Notes under the pieces: generated by a model | Database searches by the model: none | Told to the model about the DNA's origin: nothing | The model's input: the letters and a program-made list of their open reading frames with translations, nothing else | Source: Acanthosoma haemorrhoidale | Lineage: Eukaryota > Arthropoda > Insecta > Hemiptera > Acanthosomatidae | NCBI GenBank assembly: GCA_930367205.1 | Contig: OV884011.1 | Span: 106,755,139 to 106,819,138, forward strand | Direction: 5' to 3' | Length of the DNA stretch: 64,000 bases | Shown: piece after piece, positions 11,801 to 25,651 of the stretch | How the letters are laid out: each line of letters starts with the position of its first letter | Numbering within the stretch: the stretch's first letter is position 1 | Program-made: the position numbers and the translations under genes

Positions 11801-14800
11801 CAACTGGCAATCCACCAGTCCAGATCAATCCAAGCATTTGAATTTGGATAAATATTTTTGGTGCTTTCAGGAAGAACTGAGGTCCATAATTGTTTTGAGA
11901 TAGTTTTCAACAGCAATATTTTAGTTTTTCTATATTTAAACTAAATCCACTTTAAATGACTGATCACTTGTTAAGAAATAATCTACTTACTACATTAATA
12001 AATATAAGCCAATGAAAAAATATAATGGCAGGGTCGGGCTGAGCCCGGGCCATCCGCAATATCCAGTTTGGTGCTCTACCAACTGAGCTACGCTGCATGA
12101 AAGTACAACCTTCCTAATATAAATTCTCTTTGGGTAAATTCTTACAAAGACCTTAAGGAATGTACCCTGTGGGCGGAAGACTGTCAGTAGGAGACACGAT
12201 GTGACCCCTCTAAGGACAACCTGTACATTGGTTACATTCTTAGGGTTTAATTAATAATTAATTGGGGAGGTCGCGAGTTCAAGTCCTGACCCTGCCAGTA
12301 TATTTTTTTCTTGGTCTATTGATTATTAATAATTCTTGAATCAGTACCACAACAATATAGAACTATATAAAGGATTACAACTGTAATATATTACTTTTTG
12401 TTAAATTATGACAATCATCCAATTATAACCATCCCATTTCTATTTCACAGGTGAAAGGGAAACCAGTGGGAAGGTCTGTGCATGCCTGTTGTTGTCAGTC
12501 CCAAAACAAATGCTCGGATTACAAGGCCAATCAGAAATTGGTCTCAGACAGTGTTGGAACAGCTATCTGTCGGTTTGAGATTGTTTTTCCAGGGTGTTAG
12601 AACAGCAAAATTGAACTTCAAATGTTCCCACCAATTTGACCCCCATTGGAACAAGCCTATAGATTATGGATCTGGAGTCATTTCTATTATCCATTGTATA
12701 TTTTCTTTTTTTCTTTGTGTTATGTTTAAAATATTATTATTGTTTATGATCATAGTATAATTTATAACCGTTTGTAAGCTATTTTCCTGTAGGTGTATCC
12801 ATTAACTAAATAATAGTTTCTTGAAAAAAAGTTCCATAAAAAAAAATTGTTGACAGCATAGGTATAGTGTACGTTAAATATCATACCAGTAACTAAGCAA
12901 GATCTGTTTGTTAAAAGCAATAAATCAATGAAAGAATAACAGAAACACAGTCAAAAAAGCAGCTATAAATTAGTTGACGTGATTGAACGGAACAGATTAT
13001 AATATAATGAAATGCATAAGATGAACGAACTGTTTATCCTTAAAAGCTTTGGCTAAAGGCACCCTGACGACTAAGTACAAGAGACAGATAAAGAGGACAA
13101 TGTAAAGGCTCGCCACGTACCGGTGGACACAGTTGCCATACAATCAAGTGTGATGCCTCGTCCTGCGGCTCTTCATTGTCGTCAACTGTAAAACACACTT
13201 CTTAGCTCACTCTCGCTCACTCTGCCATACCAACTTATTATAATCCACCCAATAATATTTAATAAATGGTAACAATTAGTTATGAAAATTAAATAATTAC
13301 ATGTTAAGAACCAATTCGTATAGATAATTTTATTAAATAAACAATTTTATTTAGGAATTAATGTTCATTGAAGTGAAAAATTTACTTAACAAGGTTATTT
13401 CCAAATAAAATTTAATACACAACTGTTTACAATGTTCATTGGAAAAGGTGAATCTTTTCAGGATCTCAAAAGAAATATTTTTTCAAAGCCTCCTCGTAAA
13501 TAATTTAAATTAATCATGCACGTGCTTTCAACAGATACACCATATCATCTTCAGACTAAGATAAACAATAACAAATCATTAGTTGCCATCTTTTCTTTCA
13601 AAATATATAAACTTTTACAACTTATAACACATAACAAAAAAATTAAAAAAAGAAAAGAGCGATAAATTTCAGTAGTTAAAATATGATTAATGAATTCCAC
13701 AATTCCATCTCTCCCGAGATCGCTGAGGAGAAACCCCATAGTCATGGGTCATTGGTTTTTGGCTATGCTACCAGGGAGGGGGTTTAATTTAGCAACCTTC
13801 TTTAGAGCTAGTTGATCAGGAGTGCAGCCCCTGGGTGTATATGAAGGAGCTGACAGGCCACGGGGATTCTGAGAAAAACTTCACAGATTCAGGAGAGCAA
13901 ATATCCCAAACTGTCCTCACAGTGGAGACAAAGATACTATGGAACACACTGTGCTCACATGATCTGCCCTAAACAGGCCACAGTTAAACTCATGCATCAA
14001 ACAGAACTCTGGAGCATTCTGGAATCTGACCTCCCAAATTACCTGAAATTTTAAGGTCATTTCTTCTTGTTTCCGTGAATGAAAGATACTACTGGAGCCA
14101 GCATTTCCAAAGACTTCCAAAGAATCAGAGAAAGAGGAAGGGGCAAGCACAGTTAGAACTAGACTGAACTGGAGAATAGATTTTTTATAGCATCCATAGA
14201 CCTATCCATGTTCATCTTGTCTATGAGGTTGTATAGATCACACCCTATTTGACCACCAAGAGGAAGAAAAAAAATATATATAACAGTTTTTAGATGAAAA
14301 AGTGTATCTGCTGAAAGCTCGTGAAAGATTAAATGAAATCATTTACATGGAGGTTTTGAAAAAAGATTATTTTTTGAGATCCTGAAAAGAGATTTTTTAG
14401 AATTTTTTTCAAAACCAGAATCGTCATCAATTATGTTAACAGACTGCACTGCTGTTATTTAGGCCCCTTGTATGACATAGAAACCTACATAAGAAAGGTT
14501 TGGCTTATTTTTTACATTTACTTTCATTGGTTTGGCAAAATAAATACCTAGCATTTCTATTTAAAATGCGAGATCTTACTGAAGGGCTTCATAGAATATG
14601 ATAATTGTAGTCCATACCTTAAAACTAACTTATGCTCTCATATTTAGAGAATTTTTATGACATCTACTCAACTTAACAAGTTATTCAATTACCAAAAAAA
14701 CCCAACCTAATGCAAAGATCAGTAGCCTCATTTTTTCTATTTAATTATTAATTTAATATTTTTTTTAGCAACTTAAATTTTTTTTTTGTTAAGAAACAAT

Positions 14801-17800
14801 ATTGAGATATTTGTGGGACTTCATGAAAGATAAGTGAGGATGGATTCCTACCTAAACTACAGTGCACAACAAAACAATAAGACTAATAGATAAACCAAAG
14901 CGACACCCATTAACCATGAACCAAGGTAAAGATGAATGTAGTATCAATGTGTGACCCACAACTGGCTAAGTAACCCAAACCCCACCCCTTCAAATCCCTA
15001 AGCAAAGAAGCCTAAACTGGCGAAGAGCCAGTACAGCCCCACATGTAGGGTTGGCAGCAGAGATGCTGCAAGCTTCCCAGTGACATCTGGGCTCTCTCCA
15101 AAGGGACGCATGGACAAATATAATGGCGATCAGTGGAAAAGGTTAATCGGTAGCAAGGTAGTGGGTAGGTATCGAAGCTCCATTAAGTAGAACCCCCTCA
15201 GTGAGACTAAACCCATGACTGGTTGACCTTGAGGAAATTATAGGACAAGGATAGTACTAAAGGCAAAACCAATTGAAGGCCAGTATTTTCCCCTGCCTTA
15301 AACCATCTTTTCTCCCCCTCCTGATCTATGATTTAATAAATTAGATTAATTTACATCATAGTAAATTACCGACAGCAAACTTATAAAAATTTCTAGCAGG
15401 AAAAAAGGAGTCCCTCACACTAATCCAGGAACCCTATGTTTTCAGGAATAGAATGAGGGAGTTCAATAACAAAGGGAGAAAAGTAATTTGCTTCCTGAAA
15501 AAATTATTCAACTCCAAGAGCAGGGATTATGGTGTCTGAGGAGGAGTAGTGGGTATTTCTTGGTACTAATGGTGACACAACCACTCTTTTGAAATATAAG
15601 TTAAGAGGCACAAATGCTGAATTTATCATAGAATCCATGTAGATGTTTTCAGATATCCTCGAGCTCTCATTATATTCATGAGATAGGCAGAGGCCTTAAT
15701 TATGCAAGACAGTCAGGCATTATGGGGAAGCACATATATAAACACCAGGGTGGAAATCCTCATGGCATAGATACTTCCTTCCAATTTAGAAATATTAAAT
15801 AAAGAATCAAAGGCCACTGTTGACAACAGGGTCCAAAGGGAAGTCCTGAACATCACAATAGTCTCTAGGAACATGCAGATTCCATCTCTGGATGGAGGTT
15901 ATCCAGGCAATTAACTCCTCTGATCACAGAATGATCAGAACGGAGCTCCATAAGGACAGATTACCCCCCTAGACCTCTCAAACACGAAGCAACAGAACTC
16001 ATGGTGAGGCCTTCAAGGGTTTGTGCCCCCTCACCTCAAATCCTAGGGAAAAAGGCTAGATGGTAGAATCCACACCTCGCCTAACTCAGATGCACAACAC
16101 ACCAGCCTTCAATAAACCTTATTTCTCAAACTGTCTACCGGACTGGGGTCCCTACAAAACCATTCTGAAGGCTTTAAATTGTGATAGAGTAAGAGGAAGA
16201 GCTGGAAAACTATTGTGGGGAGATAAAAACCTTGCCTATTCAGCAAGGCTGATTAAAATCATTAGTGACACCAAACCAGTAAATATATATTCACTCAGGA
16301 AACCAAATGATTTATTGAAAACAGACACAGGAGAGAAATGATCGATCTTCTGATGAAAGAATATTTCTCCAAGAGCAGTGTTATTAACATAGGCCCTAGC
16401 TGAAACTCTGAAGTTATAATGGAAAACAAATGGGGTAGACTGGGTCAAGTGTAAAAATGGCACAAAACTAAAATCGGCTCTTTTATCAGACACCAGTAAG
16501 CATTTATTCATGTAATTGACTGCAGGCAACTAATTATATTTCAGTGCATACACACTAAACAGTTCCATGACATTGTAAAGAGATTTAAACCTTACCAAAT
16601 ATTATTTGCATTATTACCTCCAAACCAGTCAGATGTGTAGTGTGAGATATCCATGTAAAAATTGTGCTATAGTAATAATTTGGAAGATACATTTGTAATT
16701 GTATATGTATAATTTTCTTGTGTTTAGTCAAGTTTTTCATATTTATTTAATCAATTATAATACCTGTTTTCATGTACACCCACTTTTACACTTTCCCCAT
16801 ATAAAAAATAATTTGGGGAAAGAGTAAAAACTACAACAGAGCAACTGTAAAATAGATTGTAGACTACACATTGGTATTTAATTCAGTTGCTATGCCCTGC
16901 TGGAATTACACCAAAGCTTTATTGAAATAATCAAGGAAAATATATCTCCAGGTGAATAAGTTCTGATTCGAAAGACATTAAAAAAATCAGTCAAACATTT
17001 TGTTGGTCAAGTAAAAACTGTTAAAACTGCGGTTTTGAAGTTAAATTCACTAGAAAACAATACGAAAGTTTTATATTGTAGGGCCAATAATAATGGATGA
17101 TGTTGATGTAGTACGGGTGGATAATATGGTGACAAGTTTACCTGAACATGTAGAAACACTTTGTGGAGGTTTCCATTTTGGTGTGGAATTTTCGGGCTAC
17201 AATCTTTAAGACATTTTAATTAAACATTTAATGTTCCATGAATAGGTTTAAGCATTTATTGTTGTTTAAGTTTCTAAGATTTGAATAAGTAGGTAAAAAG
17301 AGATTACCACTGAAAAAAATATAAACAAAATGTTCTATTTTTATATTTCCTACCTAGGCATTGTTGCGTTGTTAGAAACATATTTTTTTTAATTTTAAGA
17401 AAAAACTTTGATTTATTAGTTAAATTTGTTCACAATATTTTTGCAATATTAAAACAGTTTGGAGTATTATTTAAAATAAATACATATGTTTCGCAGAAAC
17501 TGTCTAATTTTCTTAAACTTTAAAAAGTTTCTATGTTTTTAATTTTGCAATTTTTTTTTAATTCTGCAAAGAACCATGTGTTTTGGAAGCTGTATGCTTT
17601 ATGCACACTTTTCACATGTTATTTAAATATAAAGTGCTAATCAAATATGGGCTGATTTTACACTTCCCTTTTTGGAGAAAGTGTAAAATTTCGATACAAC
17701 AAAATCTATTAATAATAGAAAAATATGTAAAGAATTTTATACTTGCAATAAAAAGTATACAGAAGAAACTATCTGTATTTTATTACCAAAATTGAATTTT

Positions 17801-20800
17801 TTTAGAAAAAATGTCAAACTCATAAAAACAATTGCTCATACTCTAGTTTTACACTTGCTTGCTCTAGTCTACTCAAGAAAAAAACACTTCACCCGAGGGA
17901 ATATGGCACACGGCTGTTATTCAACGTCAAAGGAGCATGCGATTAGGCAAGGCAATCCAGCATCAGATAAGCTCTGTCAAGAAGGACTATCTCTGATACC
18001 TTCATTAGGTGGATTGCTGATATGCTAAACACATAGGAAAATTGAGGTCACACTTGGTAACATTATTAAAGATGCAAAGGTAGACATAAGTTGCCTGCAA
18101 GGAAGCTGCCTTTCACCAGCACTCTAGAGTGTAGTCATAGATAATTTCCCTCAACAGAATACACAATGCATCACTTTACTGGTCTATGCAGATGACGGGA
18201 CAAAGGATTGGTAATAGTCACAGGTTCATTTCAACATGCAGTGGGAAAGCCCATGCAAAGCCTGTAAAATCATACAAATATGGTGTATGAGAAGACGGTC
18301 ATTCCCTTCAATCCAACTAAAACGGAATTAAAACTTTTTACCAATAAACAAAAAAGGGACAGATAGATGCCTCCATGACTTTCAAAATATCCCTAGTTTT
18401 GTTAAACAGGTAAAGTACTGGTGGACTTCAAACTAAACTAAACAAAAAAGCCATGGCCACTTTGGGCAAATAAGTAAACCATAGGGAAGAAAGATGTGGG
18501 TCCTAATCAGTGGGGCTATAAGAACAACCTCAACCAAAGCTCTCGTTCACTTGTCCCTCTTCCCTGGATAAAGAAAGAGGCAATGGTAGCCCTGTCAGAT
18601 TGGCAACCAATGCACAATGGCAAGATAGAAGGTCCTAGGTCCTAGCAGGTCACTGCCGGATGTTGTCAACTATAAAGTAGGATCCACTTATTCTGCAGCA
18701 TTAGGCACATACCCACTATAACATTAGCCCCAACCCAGCCAAACTGTCCCTTCCCACAATTGAGCAGTGGCTTGGAGAGGGAGGTACTACCTTCCTCCAT
18801 GTTGGATCATACAAGAAATTTCTCAGAACATCTGGTGTTAGTGCCTATCTTTCCAATACCAGGAGATACTGTACACTAACCATTTGGGAAACAGGCTACT
18901 GTGTTTTAGGCATAGGTGTATGCAACTTTCACTTTTCATCTACACCTTCTAACACAGGCTGCCAGCTTCATAGACATATGTTTGGACAGTGATGGGTTTC
19001 CAATACATCATTCCAAAATTTATTTTAAAATAAAAGTTTTGTTTCCTACAAATCCCTTGAAAATAAAAGGCCAGATCAGGCCATTATCACTGTAGTTCAT
19101 GTTTTTCCTTTGACCTTATTTATTATTTTAAAAAAAGAATTTTAAAGACAAGGAAACTAAAATTAAGATCAAAAAAATATCTGATACCTTCAGTGCGATC
19201 TAGAATCAAGGCAAGCAATGAACCTCGTGATTGAAAGATTTAAGAAAATAAACAACCTTGTTGAGTAAATTGGGTAAATAAAATATTGATTATCAACACT
19301 GACATTAATTCCACAAAAAATATTTTTGGTTTATTTTTTCCAAATATTCAAAAAATAATTTAATTCCTTAAATCGAACCTGACAATTGAATTTCTTTCCA
19401 ACCTTCAAAAAAATTGCATGGGCACTTAAAAATCCTTCATAATAGTAAATATTTTATTTAAGCTATGTTGTAATATATTAGTAACAATATGATATGTATG
19501 TTACTCTTCAATTACTCAAAATCATTACCATTTCTTAATTTTTTTTTTAATTAGATGGAATGAAATTTTATGAGATTCATGATTCTCATGCAGGGAGCCC
19601 ATACTGATTTCATCAAGTTTAAAACAAAAACCAAATACCACCATTATAAAAGCAGAAAAAAAAAAAAGTAAATTTAAAAGTGATAAAAAATAAACCAACA
19701 AAAACAAATCATATTCCCACACAAAAGAGAAGCTAATCCTTGCTGAGTAAACTTAAAAAAACACACAAAAAATAAGTTAAAAGATTACTTACCGATCCTG
19801 AAGTCAATATATCCCTCACCGCCAGACAAGACGAGCATGGATGTCGGCTTCTCAGGTTCGTTATTGTTGTCTATCACAGGAAGGTTTGAATTGACCGTAG
19901 TTGCTGCTGACATACCTCCATTACCTACAGCAGAAGATATAGTTGTTAAAGTTATAATCTAACATCCAGATTATTAATATGGAAATGATTACAAGGCATA
20001 GGATGGCCAAGGCATAAAGCCGTCTGGGGAGTAACAACCTCATGGATTACCACTGTTAAACACATTGTGCCCCTTTATATATACCTATACATAAAAAGAA
20101 ATGGATATAGTCGCCGATAAATGACTCAGACTAGAGCGATTACTTCTAATAGGACCCACTTCCAGGGGACATGAGACAGAGTTTAAGACCAATGATATGA
20201 CTGATGGTTTGCAATCACTTAAGCCAGCAGGGAGATAATTGAAAAAGAAGTTACAACAACTTCATAACCTTTAAACAAAATTCTTTATTTAAGTAGTTTG
20301 TTAAAACATTCATTTATAATAACAAATTTGATAAGTTTACATTGTAACTTCCTGTTAACATTAAAAACTTAAATAAGTTTCCATTTAATTAATTGATTGA
20401 ATTTTGAAGGATTCAGAACCATTTGTATGTTGTGAAATTACTAAGTGTTCCAGCCCCTCCTTCTAGGAATTACTCTTTGAATTTTAATTTGACTCCTCAG
20501 CCCATTTTCAAAGATTTTTGAGGTAGTTTGCCTTTCTTCTGTTTTAACTTCATTCACCGGGTAAATCTGGAAATCTTAAGTTCTAGAATATTTAATGCAA
20601 TTTTTTTCCTTAGTGCAGTTGTAGTAGGAGACAGTGATGGTTAGACTGTGCGACAGACAGTACCAGAAGCATCCAAGTTATGAATTGGAACGAAACACAT
20701 AGTAGAGAATCATGGCAAATACTGCTGAAGAAAGCCAAGTCTCACCATCTGAGTTATAGAATTGTGTTGAGTAAGTTGCTGATTATTTTGTTGTTTTCTT

Positions 20801-23800
20801 GATAGTAAAAACAAAAAATTTTGCACTAAGTTTCATAAAATAATGAGCAAGATACTTCTTATTTTTTCTCTAGCTCTGCAGTGCCTTTCAGTGCAATATT
20901 CTTCTCTTTCCATGGTCATCCATATCATTTGTGACACTGTCTTTCTTCGTAGTCTTTCCAGCCTTTCCATCTGGTCCCAGTACACACCAACCTTGGTATT
21001 TTTTGTGGTCTCTTTCCCTCTGGTCCAAGTACCACTTGGCTTACCATTATTCAGGTATCCGGCATATAACGCCACGCCAAACCACTGCAGTTTCTTAGCT
21101 TTAATTTTTTTTCCTTTATTTAATTATTTTATCACTGGCTTCCCAATGTTTATTCAACTTGAAACTTTGCATACTTTTGTATTCCTAGAGATAGTATAAT
21201 ATTTTATCTTATTCAAGTTGCTAGAAACTTTTATCCAACTTGCTTTTTCTGCTTTATATAAACTGTGTAAGTAATGGAAAACAGATATTACTGAGAAAGG
21301 CTGGGAGTACCCTCTCAAACCAGTTCAGCCAGCTTCTTGGTACAAGGATTAAGTTGGGCCTCAGTCCCTAGAATTGCTATGGCTGTCAACATGTTCAGGA
21401 GTAAAAAGTTCTCCAGTTGTCCTTCTGGCTCATTTGTATTCTAATGAAATATTTTTGAAAATAAAAAAATAAGTTATTTCTGATATTTTAATAATAATGT
21501 TCAATTACAAGCAGCTATAATCGTTAACATAGGTAGAGAATAAATACAATAAATTACAAGGTAAAAATTATGATAGAAGTAAAATGTGAAAATATATAAA
21601 AGCCTACCAGGCACAGCTACGAAAAACTTGACAGTGTCTTTGTGGCCGTGGAACGACAATTGTGCATGTTGCATTGAACAGTAAGGAGTGAATGTGGCAG
21701 GGGTCAAGTGAGAAGATTCAGGGTCTACAAACACCTTCACACCTCCGCTGCGGCTGCCAGTACCTTACAAACATTACAGGCAAACATTATTAACAGAGGC
21801 TAAAAAATAAAATGTAGTCATATAACCCTAAATAATCTTTATGTTTAAACACACCAACAGTTAGAAATGAATTTACATTTGAGTGGATATATTTTCGGGG
21901 GTAAATCGATGACAAAAAAAAAAGTTAGATTTTGAAGAAAGATTTAGATGTAAGACATTCTGACGTCATTTTTTTCTGCATCGGGCCCACGTAAGATGGA
22001 CTGAAGGTTAAATTAAACTGTAATTTTTTCACCAATCTCTAAGCAAACCCAAAAGGTAACCCAACTAATACACACACTCAAATCTCGATACATCTTTTAT
22101 GAGTATTTTTCTCTCCTAGGTTTTCTCTAGGTGTCATTTTCCCTTTCTTATTTCATAGGCCATTTTGGGGAACTTTATTTGGAAGAAAAATATAAGAGAG
22201 AAATATTGACAATCCTCAAGATGAAAGCCATGAAAATAAAACAAAATCAGCTGACACACCAAGGAAGAAGTTGAAGAAACACGTTTAAGTTATTTTGATT
22301 GTAGGTATTCGTGAAACTTTGTCAAACTCCAGGCATCCATCTTTAGACTAAAAATAGAGACAAAAAGGCAAAAAATAAATTCTTCCGCAACAGCAGTAAG
22401 GAGGGGTAAACTCCCATCAAATTTAATGATGAACTGTATATATGACATAGTGATGTCACTGTGTATAATGAACTAATTCCTACTAATCAATGTCAAGTAC
22501 CTTCAGAGAGAGGGACAGAGATAATTACTCCATTTCCAGTGCCGATCCAAAGTCGAGAACAGGATATCAGAAGAGCTGTTATTCTCACAAATGAAAAGCC
22601 CAACTTTCCAGTGCCTGAAAAAAAAATTATATAAATAGATTGAAAACATAAATCGACCATCTTAAATAAAAAATATAATATAATTAATAATAATCACATT
22701 TTACTGTCATAAACGTCTATGAAATATATGATGTATAAAACACGCACTAAGCAAAAATAACAATTGCCACCCTTCAGTTGCCAATCACAACACAGCATTT
22801 AAATCATGCTTCAAGACCAACAAACAACAGCAATCTAAATGACAATGGGATAATTAAAAGATAACTAATTAAAAAAAAATGAATGAAATGACTAATTTTG
22901 AATACCTGAGGGGAAGACTGCTACGTGGGCAAGCGAAGCACATCCACAGCAAGAGAGCAAACAGATAAAATAAAGGATAAGAGGATCTGCATGGTGAATG
23001 TAATGAGATGAAGGAAAATACAGTAATGGCTTTCATTAAGCATTTTCATAGGCATTAAAATAGAAAACTTATGGTATTGCAGTTTACATGTAAGGCTCAA
23101 ATGTATGGGTCAAAGTTTATGCTAAGTAGTATTATTAATACCTGACAAAATGACAGCAGGGACTAGCATAATTTAAAAGCAGTTTTTAGTAGGCGAGAAA
23201 AATTAATAAAATCTATTCAAATTAAAAAACAAATTTTGGCTTTGGATCAGATTTGAAAGCCTAAGGAAGAGGTTTGGTCCCCAACAAAAGCATTTCAACT
23301 GATATAGAGGCCAAATATAATTAAATGGAGCTTGAACTTGAATTAAGATATGTTTTAATAATCATTAGTTATATATAATCCCACTAGTTTTAGTAATTTC
23401 TATTCAAATAAAAAAGATAGACAAGAACAATTACACTGGTCAACGTGATTTTTGTCTCATGAGTGTCAATAGGTGTGCTTAATGCAGTTTTTTTATCCTG
23501 TTTTCAAATATATATTCTGAATTGCTTTATCACCCACAGTTTTTTTTTATTTTAATTTTTTTTAATATTTTAAAACATGTTTTCCTCCATTTGTCTATTG
23601 TCAAGTAAAAGCTCCTAGAGCATTGTAAATATGATAGAACCAAATGATCTAACTCAGATTATAGCATTGCTACTGTTGTGCAGGTTCAGACATGTATACT
23701 CGTGGATGTACAAATGTGTTCAAGTGTAGCACATTCACAGAGTGATGCCAGTTGTGAGATAGTAGTGAACAAGTAAACAAATCATTCTGAGTGATTTGTG

Positions 23801-25619
23801 TGTCTCAATTATTGTGTATTATATATTTACAACTTTATTTCTATTAATAAGTCATAAGTTACAAAATTCCTAGAGTTTGTTTAAATCATCCTAACAATTT
23901 TTGCTATGTACGTGGTGAAGTGACACTCTACTCCCAAACCCGAAACCTTACTTCATTAGTAAAAAAGTTTTATGAACTTTATTTTGGTTATAAAGTCGGG
24001 GACATAACAAGAGCCTGGGCCCCACATATCTGCTGTTTATCATGATCTAGGCTTCTCACTGCATGGAAAAATAGCACCAGCCACACGCCATGCCATATGC
24101 TATACCTATGATTATGAGGGAACCAAAAGATCACTGTTCTGACTGTTATTTCTGCTTAACAAATATTAAAGTGGTTACATCAAAATCAAAACATACAGTG
24201 GTGTACTCTAACTTGTAATTCCAATGAGACCAGTTCCACACTGCTAAGAATTGCCCATACTAAAGACTCTGGAACATGTGACATAGAATGAACAGAGCTT
24301 AGAATCTGATGGAAGTAAGAAAGAAAAAGAAACCGATTCTGGTGATACAATTTCCAAAAAACATCCTGAAATCCTTGCTTTCTGGCTAAAAGGATGGAAT
24401 CTTCTTCAAAAAAATACAAAGATATGTATTTATCATACTCTTCCTTCTAAATTTTAAAACAATTTTTCTAAAGAAAATGGCTTAGTGTTTTGTAATGACA
24501 TTTCTCCTATTATGGAGATACTTTGTAATGAACATAAACCAACAGTTTATTCTCCAATAAAACCGGAGGACAATTTTGTATTTTTTGTAAATAAAGTTTT
24601 GATTTGTCAAAAAAAAAACTTTCATTAAAAGGTTGATAATTTGATCTAACAAATGTTCTTAATAGATCTTACAAATTTTGCTGTACATTGGAAATTTTGA
24701 TTTGTGAATACATTTTTTACATATCTATCTTCTTGCCTTCCCTCACAATGAAGAATTAGCATAAATTCAAATTTTGAGCAAAAAAAAATATAACCCTAGT
24801 AACGTTTTTTTTTTTTTTTTGCTTTTGTGATAGCTGTCATCCAAATCCGCCAACATACCCACACATACATGAAATTGAATTTATTTAAAACTTTTATCCA
24901 CCTATCATCTTGTAAATACATATAATATTGTGCATTTCCTTTTTTTTTAGATGTCCAGCCTGTTTAAAAAAAAAAAAAAAAATTGATAACAAGCCATAGT
25001 GTGTCAGATGTTGAAATAATTTGTGAATAAAGAACTCAATGATGAAGCAAAGCAGGTAAAAATATTTTTTTAGCAACAAAAAACTTTGAGTTTCTTTTTT
25101 AGCATTCCAAATAGCCCATGAATACACTATTTTGAAAATTAAAAAATTAAATTTTTTTACTCAAAATATTTCCCTCCCAATTTCTTAGAAAATCATAAAA
25201 ATAGAAGTAGTCAGCTGATAAGGGAACCAGAATGGAATTCAGAAAGTCCCTATATCAAATCCTAGCAGAGACACTACTTTTTCCCTTACACCAATAATTA
25301 TTCAAATTTACACCAGTTGTATTACATACTACAACTAATGATTATTAATATTTAACTACTCTTTCAAAGTTCACATCAGTACAAAATAATACAGATAACT
25401 TGTAAATACTAACCTAACATTTTGCTGACATAAGGCTCAATATCAACATCTTGCAGGTGCTGGTAGGTATGTGCATGGTAAAGTCTAAGTGTGGAATCTA
25501 ACCTAATAGAAACCCAAACCCCATCACCAATCCAGGCCATCTGTCGCACATGACTTTCTTTCCGCGGATGGACGTCCAATGATTTCTGAAATAATAATCT
25601 GTTAGAAAGATATTGTTTG

Positions 25620-25651
<32 letters not shown>

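Larger units (their letters stand above)
2806..13039. other. intron between the two alternative syd ends
   Basis: It holds SINE copies at about 3357-3595 and 3880-4147, a fragment of an uncharacterised multicopy family at 4940-5500, coding-looking orphan frames at 7371-7757 and 12451-12600, a mariner at 9761-10992 and tRNA-derived segments at 12027-12355. The rest is A+T-rich sequence in which I recognise nothing. Confidence 0.7.
13186..19792. other. syd intron with R1-like LINE remains
   Basis: It contains an inverted repeat pair (13451-13555 and 14291-14394) around a LINE 3' fragment, then endonuclease and reverse-transcriptase pieces of an R1-like LINE. The stretch 16400-17880 and the part after 19000 show nothing recognisable. 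Confidence 0.7.
22615..25413. other. syd intron with uncharacterised-family fragment and SINE
   Basis: It holds the broken N-terminal half of a multicopy family at 23885-24650 and a decayed SINE at 25205-25290. The remainder is A+T-rich with homopolymer runs. Confidence 0.6.

Noticed and set aside
13040..13121. Splicing of the proximal terminal exon to the distal one at 2805
   Set aside because: Using donor 13121/13120 the distal exon would be read in the wrong phase and meet a stop after about 14 codons.
20833..21199. Open frames on both strands (118 and 80 codons)
   Set aside because: No recognisable domain. The plus frame is hydrophobic and serine-rich as expected from pyrimidine-rich sequence; no supporting splice context.
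24186..24419. 77-codon minus-strand frame
   Set aside because: Antisense shadow of the uncharacterised-family N-terminal half.
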